From NCBI GenBank assembly GCA_030603505.1, contig JAUVXQ010000031.1, forward strand, positions 1-11,862: DNA of 11,862 bases, in the 5' to 3' direction. The notes under the pieces are model-generated. The model had not been told where the DNA came from, made no database searches, and saw only the letters and a program-made list of their open reading frames with translations. Positions 6,623 to 11,862 of the stretch are shown here, in pieces. The translations under genes and the position numbers were made by a program. Every line of letters begins with the position of its first letter. The stretch's first letter is position 1. Origin of the DNA: Candidatus Heimdallarchaeota archaeon. GTDB lineage: Archaea > Asgardarchaeota > Heimdallarchaeia > Heimdallarchaeales > Heimdallarchaeaceae.

Positions 6623-7798
6623 TTATACTTTCTTGTCTAAATCTGGGAAGGTTATATTTTCTCCTTTCATGTTGTATATTATTATTTCTATATCCAATTG
6701 CTCCTTAAGCTTTTTCTGTTTGCTTTTTTCAATCGCTTCAGGCAATACAAGAAAGAGATTAGGCTTATCATCTAATTCGAGAGTATATAGGATAAGTTGA
6801 CCTATACCCTTTTGAAAACTGCTTGAGGATATATCTGTTTTTATTTCAAATACCTTTGTAATTTTACTACCTTCCTTTGTTAATAGATCAATTTCCTGAG
6901 TATAGTAGGATTTCAAACCTTTCTTATTTAATAATTCTTTAAGCTTACTAACAATTTTATCATGATTTCGCACATAATTAACTTCAAGTTCAACTAAATT
7001 TCTGATACCTTTTATAGAGTCTTTCTTGAAATTATCTTTCAACCCAGACAGTAAACCAACTAATCTATTTGTTTCCGAATCTAACTCTTCTTTCTGTTTT
7101 CCAATACTAGATGTTTTAGGTTTATTGAGAATATCTTCAATTGATTGACAATCTGATAGTGTTTTAAGTTTTCCATTTTTCAAAGCATTAACAGCATTCT
7201 CACCTTGTGGAGTTGAAGAAACAATATACAAGAAATGGTCAATTTCAACATGATTTAATTCAGGTTTCAATTTTACAATTTTTTCGATAGATTCCATTAC
7301 ATTTACATACCATGTTCCCAAATCACTTCCTCTAGGAGGTTCAGGATATCTACCCAAGAATCTTAAACCTTTTTTTGTTGTTTCATTCCATGTTGCATAA
7401 TGCTTAGGGTTTAAATCCATCAGAATAGAGGTTATTGTTTGTTGTCCAAGTCCATTAATATAGTATTTACTATCAGAATCTAAAATCTCATTTATTCTTT
7501 CTTTTATGGGTACAGTTTCATTAAGCAAAAATCTCAATGTTTCCTTTAATCTATTCATATCTCTTATTATACTTTCCCTTTGAATAGGAATTGGTGGGTA
7601 TCTCCCCATTCCTTTATTATAATACTCTAGAAATTTGTTTTTGATTTCATTCAAGCTGAGCTGAGCAAATTCGACAGGATCAATCCATTTTTTCCATCTC
7701 TTATGATCAGTATATCTCCTTATTCTCCAATCTTCATTATTTTTTGAGCAAACTAATACTTCAAGTAAAAGTTTAATTTCTTCATCTGAAAAATCCAA
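6623..7798 (-). CDS. PD-(D/E)XK endonuclease-like protein with N-terminal helical domain
   Basis: A 391-residue protein. The C-terminal part is a PD-(D/E)XK-type nuclease: a helix at 270-292, D304 in QEIDLLT, E318-I-K320 in VFEIKT, and Q334 in GIGQLILY, followed by a strand (LFLVLPE, 348-354). Spacing and order fit restriction and Holliday-resolvase-like enzymes. The N-terminal part contains INGLGQQTITSILMDLNP (114-131), then HYATWNETTKKGLRFLG, a pattern seen in restriction proteins of the McrB/Mrr neighbourhood, where it may be a helix-hairpin-type DNA-binding element. Residues 215-245 look like a linker. It probably cuts DNA, perhaps in restriction (inference). The start is TTG (7798-7796), chosen because GAGGT lies 6 bases upstream at 7809-7805. 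It is followed after 41 bases by the amidotransferase gene. Confidence 0.75.
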   Translation of the reverse strand: MDFSDEEIKLLLEVLVCSKNNEDWRIRRYTDHKRWKKWIDPVEFAQLSLNEIKNKFLEYYNKGMGRYPPIPIQRESIIRDMNRLKETLRFLLNETVPIKERINEILDSDSKYYINGLGQQTITSILMDLNPKHYATWNETTKKGLRFLGRYPEPPRGSDLGTWYVNVMESIEKIVKLKPELNHVEIDHFLYIVSSTPQGENAVNALKNGKLKTLSDCQSIEDILNKPKTSSIGKQKEELDSETNRLVGLLSGLKDNFKKDSIKGIRNLVELEVNYVRNHDKIVSKLKELLNKKGLKSYYTQEIDLLTKEGSKITKVFEIKTDISSSSFQKGIGQLILYTLELDDKPNLFLVLPEAIEKSKQKKLKEQLDIEIIIYNMKGENITFPDLDKKV

Positions 7799-7804
7799 AT
7801 TTAA

Positions 7805-7809
7805 ACCTC
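7805..7809 (-). promoter_or_regulatory. Ribosome binding site that supports a TTG start
   Basis: The - strand reads GAGGT, then six bases, then TTG GAT TTT. The strong site at correct spacing supports this rare start codon. Confidence 0.6.
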
Positions 7810-7960
7810 AATTAATGTAATAATTTTATTATTACTATATGAAGGTTTCTTGGAACTTGCTTAGCACATTAAAATAGAGATATATTTCAAGAACATCATG
7901 AAAATTGCATAATATCACAAATATCTATATCAAAGTTTCATTAGATTTTACTGAAGTATC

Positions 7961-9181
7961 TTATTGAATCAACTGAACTAAAGAAATAACTTTCCTATCA
8001 TTCACTGCAGTTTCAAAATAATGCTTCGCTAATGAATAAAAACTGCTTGTAGGGATAAAACCTATCATCTTATCAGGAATTTCTTTTTTCAGGATTTTTA
8101 TTACTTCTTTTTCTTGTCCCCCACTTGGAGAAGTCACTATCATGTATTCTGGTTTCTTCCATTTCAAATCTGAAAAATGCCTTAACTGGTCTAGAGTATT
8201 ATCGATTAGAATATCATTTGCATATCGTATGACTTGTTCAACTACTCTATCTTTTCCTCTCTGTGTTATCCTCGTTTTTTTCACTTCTATAAATGCTGGA
8301 TCTTCCAAAGTCACTATATCTGGGTACTCTCCCACTCCTGGAATCTCTGATATTATTCCAATTATTTTCATTATTTGTTTTATCCATCTCTGCTGAGAAA
8401 GTTCTTCTCCCAATATTTTTCCTGCGTCACATACCTTTGCCTTGTTTGGTTTTCCTAGAGATTTCTTGCATATTTCTGGATCATATTTCAATTCTGGGAT
8501 CTCTTCACAATCTATAGTCAAAGCTCCATAAGGACAGGCATCCACACACAAACCACAAGCAATACAATTCAAATTTATCCTAAAGGCACTTATTGCGTTA
8601 GTTGGGCAGACTCTCCTACAAGGCTCACCTTGATCGCATCTTACTCTCTCATAGATTGTTCTTTTTCTTCTTACTACTTGCTCTCCTAAAGGTGATAATT
8701 CATATCTTCCTCGGTTAGTATAGGGTTGAGTTAAATTGAGCATACTAGTAAAATTCCTCATAGCTGCAGAGATATCATCACCTATTCTTTGATCATAAAA
8801 ACCGTATTTTTCACATCTCTTAACTAGTTCATATTGTATTGTTCTGTTCTTATTCGGATAGGCTCCCACTGCTTCTAAAAATGGTCTTATTAGTAATCCT
8901 CTTTCCATCATTTCATCAACAAATTCTTGAGCATGAAGCACTATCTCCTTTGAAGTAGATTCTGAACCACTCTCCATCAATATTTTTGCTTTCTCTTTGA
9001 ATTTGTTTTCGAAAAGACTAAAATGATTGAGTATTGCTACCATGCCTTTAACATCTGATCTAGTCCTTTTATGACCCAGATTGATCATTTCGCTGTAGAA
9101 ATGGTCTAGATCTTGTTTTTCCTCAAAAATAGCTAATTCATACACTTGAAATGTTGATGTTCGATGAAAGAAGTTAACCAT
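7961..9181 (-). CDS. Ferredoxin-domain / PD-(D/E)XK nuclease fusion protein
   Basis: A 406-residue protein with three parts. Residues 1-178 are helical and end in a probable winged helix (AMRNFTSMLNL, then GRYELSPLGEQVVRR, 140-172). Residues 180-230 are a ferredoxin-type domain: C182-x5-C188-x3-C192-P, then C206-x2-C209-x2-C212-x3-C216-P. The second motif is complete for a [4Fe-4S] cluster; the first has Gly185 where the second Cys is expected. C225, C238 and C251 might add ligands. Residues 275-380 look like a PD-(D/E)XK nuclease: D288 in YPDIV, E299-V-K301 in FIEVKKT, Q316 in VVEQVIRY, then a strand (YMIVTS, 346-351). Fe-S nucleases such as Cas4 and AddB hold the cluster with scattered cysteines; a full ferredoxin insert is different. 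It is 12 bases downstream of an HNH nuclease gene and surely cotranscribed. ATG with AGGTGG upstream. DNA cleavage is inferred. Confidence 0.8.
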   Translation of the reverse strand: MVNFFHRTSTFQVYELAIFEEKQDLDHFYSEMINLGHKRTRSDVKGMVAILNHFSLFENKFKEKAKILMESGSESTSKEIVLHAQEFVDEMMERGLLIRPFLEAVGAYPNKNRTIQYELVKRCEKYGFYDQRIGDDISAAMRNFTSMLNLTQPYTNRGRYELSPLGEQVVRRKRTIYERVRCDQGEPCRRVCPTNAISAFRINLNCIACGLCVDACPYGALTIDCEEIPELKYDPEICKKSLGKPNKAKVCDAGKILGEELSQQRWIKQIMKIIGIISEIPGVGEYPDIVTLEDPAFIEVKKTRITQRGKDRVVEQVIRYANDILIDNTLDQLRHFSDLKWKKPEYMIVTSPSGGQEKEVIKILKKEIPDKMIGFIPTSSFYSLAKHYFETAVNDRKVISLVQLIQ

Positions 9182-9185
9182 TTTT

Positions 9186-9191
9186 CCACCT
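9186..9191 (-). promoter_or_regulatory. Strong ribosome binding site in the 12-base gap between two nuclease genes
   Basis: AGGTGG (9191-9186) lies 4 bases before ATG 9181 and almost fills the gap after the TAG of the HNH gene, supporting a shared transcript and efficient translation of the second gene. Confidence 0.7.
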
Positions 9192-9193
9192 TT

Positions 9194-10393
9194 CTAAATC
9201 AAATTATTATTTATATCTTTTATTTGCTCTATCAACAAAATCACTGACTCATCTAGTGTTTTTAGGTCTAAATGCTCTGCTTCTCTCCCTCCTAGACTGT
9301 ATATTTCTTCTGGATTTTCTTTGAAATAAAGTAACCAGATTTTAAGGTAATTTTCCATCTTTCCTTGTATTCTCTTTTCTAGATTAACTAATTTATCTGA
9401 TTTCCTTCTATTACATGTATCACATGATGGGAATAGGTTCCAGAACCTGTTTACGGGATATTTTGACCAAGGAATGAAATGATCTAAATCAAACACTTTC
9501 AACTCTTTATCACAATAGATGCATTTTATTGGTTCAAATATCTTTGTAGCAATAGCTTTTAGCTTACTCATTTGCGCTGTTTCTCTTTCTGGTTCTTTCT
9601 TATGTAAATTCAAACCATGAAATAGTGCATAAATGGCTTTGGAATCGTTTTGTAGATAGCTTTCAACTGAATGTTCTAACCATCTCTTTATTATCGCATC
9701 TTTGATAAAAGTCCTTGATTTTGCCAATTCTCTATAAGTATAATGTCCCAGCTGCAGAAACAAGTTTTCCTCTTTTTCCAGTTCGATCCAAGTCATTTCT
9801 TCTTTTCTTCCTTTCCAAGAAGTTGACTTTGAGCGAATTGTTTGGTAATCTTCTTGTTCAGAAGATGTTAAGGAATTGTTATGTAATCCAAATAAAGCAA
9901 TAGATTCTTCTTTAAATGCAACTCCATCTACTAATTCTTGTCTAAGATTTTTGTTACTAGCTATTTTGATATACTGTAAAGGTTGATCTACAATCTGATA
10001 TCTGATACTAATAAGTAGAGAAATTAATTCCTTATCTAAAAGCGCGTTAGCATCCATTTTTTCCTTAATTTTCAGAATTGCTTCAGGTTCAGAATATATA
10101 AAAGATTTATCCTGATTTTTTTCTAAAAATTCTCTTACTAATCTGTGAACCTTAATATTAGGCTGAGATGACCCTTGTTTCACGCCATTTTCTCCATACA
10201 CCATTAGAGGGTAATAGTAATACAACCATTGTTTAGCAAGATTAATTACTGGAATATAATGAAAACCGTTTTTAGGGAATTCGCTAGGATTTTCAATAAC
10301 ATAATCCATTATTGCTGAAATCAGAGCATATTTGTATGTACTGGATTTCCTCTCCTCAAAAAGAACAGATTCTACTCCCATCAGAACTTCCAT
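9194..10393 (-). CDS. HNH endonuclease, first gene of a two-nuclease operon
   Basis: A 399-residue protein. The HNH domain is at 291-334: C291-x2-C294 and C324-x2-C327 form the zinc site, D304-H305 in FDLDHFIPWS holds the catalytic His, N319 in FWNLFPSC is the central Asn, and N328-R329-R330-K331 closes the motif. All key residues are present. The large N-terminal part includes TYKYALISAIMDYVIE (19-34) and YIPVINLAKQWLYYYYPL (46-63), a helical domain I have seen in unclassified HNH proteins of accessory regions but cannot name. The C-terminus (335-399) is helical. It should nick or cut DNA. Start: ATG 10393 or the in-frame ATG at 10381; the latter has GGAAG five bases upstream and leaves room for a leader below the TATA-like box, so it may be the true start. 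Its stop is 12 bases before the Fe-S/PD-(D/E)XK gene. Confidence 0.87.
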   Translation of the reverse strand: MEVLMGVESVLFEERKSSTYKYALISAIMDYVIENPSEFPKNGFHYIPVINLAKQWLYYYYPLMVYGENGVKQGSSQPNIKVHRLVREFLEKNQDKSFIYSEPEAILKIKEKMDANALLDKELISLLISIRYQIVDQPLQYIKIASNKNLRQELVDGVAFKEESIALFGLHNNSLTSSEQEDYQTIRSKSTSWKGRKEEMTWIELEKEENLFLQLGHYTYRELAKSRTFIKDAIIKRWLEHSVESYLQNDSKAIYALFHGLNLHKKEPERETAQMSKLKAIATKIFEPIKCIYCDKELKVFDLDHFIPWSKYPVNRFWNLFPSCDTCNRRKSDKLVNLEKRIQGKMENYLKIWLLYFKENPEEIYSLGGREAEHLDLKTLDESVILLIEQIKDINNNLI

Positions 10394-10413
10394 AAACAGA
10401 GAATATTCGTCTA

Positions 10414-10426
10414 GAAATAAAAACGT
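10414..10426 (-). promoter_or_regulatory. TATA-like element upstream of the HNH/Fe-S nuclease operon
   Basis: The - strand reads ACGTTTTTATTTC, similar to the elements of the PLD and EVE-like genes. A transcript start about 26 bases from its centre would lie near 10394, which fits a leaderless first ATG (10393) or, better for translation, a short leader before the second ATG (10381). Confidence 0.35.
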
Positions 10427-10609
10427 ACTGCTGAAATGACCATTTACGTAGAAAAACGCTGATTTTTGCAGTTGTGCTCCTATAGATAAGCAAACTAATA
10501 TCTCTAAACTACCTCTTTAGATTGGGTGGGATAGTAGAATAAAAAAGGTATGGAGTTTAACATCATTCTTATTTTTCAAAATCAATAGTATTAATAAATA
10601 CAAATTAAA
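10427..10609. other. Intergenic region, no gene seen
   Basis: AT-rich DNA between the HNH operon promoter and the end of the small orphan frame. It has no convincing reading frame, RNA or strong repeat. A G-rich patch GGGTGGGATAG on the + strand (near 10525) is the only compositional oddity. Confidence 0.4.
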
Positions 10610-10990
10610 TTAATCCACTTCTAACAACCATGAGATTGATTCAACTGGAACTTTCAGTGTTTTTGAATCGTGTAATCTTTTTAGAGTTTTTTCTATTTCC
10701 TTATTACATCTCTATTCCTCTACAAATTCCAGAATTTGAGGTTTCTTTGGAAGTAATGATTGAAAAATAGTTTGGGTTTTTGATTCAGAGAATAAGTTTT
10801 CTACATAGGGTAAGTACTCATTCAAATCGGTTTTAATTTTTGAAAAATCTATAACTTCAGATGAATAAATACCTAGGTTATCTACTCGAGATGCTGGAAT
10901 ACTAAGATCAACACATATTGCATTATTACATAGATTTTCAGCAAATGTTATATGGTAATATGTGGAATCCTTAATAATTATCGGAATCAC
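10610..10990 (-). CDS. Small orphan reading frame with in-frame amber codon, possibly a pseudogene
   Basis: From GTG 10990 a frame of 92 codons reaches TAG at 10714-10712 (ending PQILEFVEE). The same frame then continues with protein-like sequence for 33 codons (RCNKEIEKTLKRLHDSKTLK, then VPVESISWLLEVD) to TAA at 10612-10610. The upstream part (IIIKDSTYYHITFAENLCNN, IYSSEVIDFSKIKTDLNEYL) has normal protein composition but matches no family I know. There is no Shine-Dalgarno before the GTG. Possible readings are a gene broken by a nonsense mutation, a 92-residue protein with a non-coding tail, or amber readthrough. Two intact genes in the window (ParB-like and HNH) end in TAG, which argues against general reassignment of TAG. 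It is divergent from the membrane-protein gene to its right. Confidence 0.4.
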
Positions 10991-11028
10991 AGAATTTGTA
11001 AAAACAGTAGAAGAGAGCGAAAGAGATA

Positions 11029-11862
11029 ATGAAAGAGACTAAGTTTGTCAAAGTTGCCTGTATTCTTGTTCAAATGCTTACTTCAATGGAGGTGCTTGGG
11101 GTAATCGTTTTATTTGCAGAATTAATATTACGATTTAATGCTTTAGGACTAGAAGAGAATTCTTTAGAAGGTACTCCTCTATCATTGGTTTTTATGTTAG
11201 GAATTCTGGCAAACCTTATTGGAATTTTCTTTTTTTTAGCAGCAGCTAGACCTATTTTTCAATTTACTAATTCAGAAATCAACGAGTATAGACCAAAACA
11301 AGGTAAATTTCTGTTTCTAGCTACAAGAAGAACACTAGTCTCTGCTTTATTAATTTTGGGGGCTTGGATATCTTACACACTATATCTTGTCGTTAATGAA
11401 TTTCCATTCACATTTCTCTGGACCTCGTTTGTTCCATTCGTTTTGATATTAGTCTGGATTCTCTTACGTATTTTGGGGGCTGTAAGAACTAAAGTACTTG
11501 AAATAACCTATAGTGAGCTTAAGGAAATTGGTAAGAAAGAACGCAGGAGAGAAAGAGAAGAGAAAAAACAGCAGAGAGAACAAGAAATAAAAGAAAGAGA
11601 GAAGATGAAACAAAAACCAAGAGAACAGTATAGGCCAATAAGGCAGTATGCTAGTACTGCTACTGCTAAAACTATCCCCAAACAAGTTAGATTAGAAAGG
11701 TTAGAACAGATAGTTATGAGAACCAGAGAAATGAGATTGACAGATTTAAGGTCAGTATTGGAATTCATGGACAAATCTTCTTTGATGAAATGGCTTTATG
11801 CTTTAGAGGAAAAATGGAAATTCACAATTAAAGGTGATTTCATAGTCTTTGAAGAAGGAGTT
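11029..11862 (+). CDS. Four-helix membrane protein with charged coiled coil and C-terminal winged-helix-like domain (3' end outside window)
   Basis: An open frame of 278 codons from ATG 11029 runs past the right edge without a stop. It has hydrophobic segments at about 8-34, 50-75, 100-122 and 127-151, so probably four membrane helices. Residues 160-200 are a highly charged helix rich in Lys, Arg and Glu (IGKKERRREREEKKQQREQE), likely a cytoplasmic coiled coil or single helix. After a linker (201-218) residues 222-278 (LERLEQIVMRTREMRLTDL, then SVLEFMDKSSLMKWLYALEE and FTIKGDFIVFEE) look like a winged helix. The arrangement suggests a membrane-tethered protein that binds nucleic acid or another protein. 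I recognise no named family. Two small - strand frames over its second half are shadows. The start is a best guess; the upstream site (AAGAGA) is weak. Confidence 0.7.
   Translation, partial: MKETKFVKVACILVQMLTSMEVLGVIVLFAELILRFNALGLEENSLEGTPLSLVFMLGILANLIGIFFFLAAARPIFQFTNSEINEYRPKQGKFLFLATRRTLVSALLILGAWISYTLYLVVNEFPFTFLWTSFVPFVLILVWILLRILGAVRTKVLEITYSELKEIGKKERRREREEKKQQREQEIKEREKMKQKPREQYRPIRQYASTATAKTIPKQVRLERLEQIVMRTREMRLTDLRSVLEFMDKSSLMKWLYALEEKWKFTIKGDFIVFEEGV

Noticed and set aside
3847..6702. A shared 14-mer (TCTATATCCAATTG) near 3848 and 6688
   Set aside because: Only two copies, one intergenic and one inside a coding region, with no further similarity; likely chance.
10435..10470. 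AAAAACGCTGATTTTT as a hairpin terminator
   Set aside because: The stem is only A/T pairs at the base and sits upstream of the promoter for the HNH operon; too weak to call.
11464..11774. Two - strand frames over the membrane-protein gene rich in Ser, Leu and Phe
   Set aside because: They are antisense shadows of the Lys/Arg/Glu-rich coiled coil; the + strand frame is longer and has clear domain structure.
1..11862. CRISPR array, tRNA or insertion sequence
   Set aside because: No regularly spaced repeats, cloverleaf, or terminal inverted repeats with a transposase were seen.

Overview
The window looks like a piece of an AT-rich archaeal chromosome (roughly 30% G+C by eye). Several genes are preceded by T-rich TATA-like boxes about 25-35 bases upstream of the start, combined with Shine-Dalgarno sites. 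Start codons include ATG, GTG and TTG. I see no bacterial -35/-10 pairs. An Asgard archaeon is my best guess from base composition and protein style, but nothing here proves it. I see no tRNA, rRNA, CRISPR array or intact transposon.

Layout: a C-terminal gene scrap on the + strand (2-103); a one-base-overlapping pair on the - strand, ParB/Srx-like protein then RX4H (HEPN-type) protein (2700 to 254); a - strand PLD-family nuclease with a topoisomerase-type zinc ribbon (3554-2919); a divergent stand-alone EVE/PUA-like modified-base reader (+, 3879-4343) with a hairpin after its stop; a decayed HNH endonuclease (-, 4695-4417) in a stretch of remnants; a UDG-superfamily-like protein (+, 5018-5764); then a - strand series made of an HNH nuclease (10393-9194), a ferredoxin/PD-(D/E)XK fusion (9181-7961), a second PD-(D/E)XK protein (7798-6623) and a class II glutamine amidotransferase (6581-5787). 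The right end has a small orphan reading frame with an in-frame amber codon and the start of a four-helix membrane protein with a charged coiled coil and a possible winged-helix tail, cut by the window edge.

Together this reads as an accessory, defence-island-like region. Five intact proteins carry visible or likely nuclease signatures (HEPN, PLD, HNH, two PD-(D/E)XK), a ParB-fold protein may be a sixth, there are two probable base or DNA sensors (EVE-like, UDG-like), and at least one nuclease is dead. The two units most likely to be real two-component systems are (1) HNH nuclease plus Fe-S ferredoxin/PD-(D/E)XK fusion, separated by only 12 bases that hold a strong ribosome binding site, and (2) ParB-like plus HEPN, with a TAG/GTG overlap. 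The link between these genes and antiviral defence is inference from domain content and clustering; no function is shown by the sequence alone.
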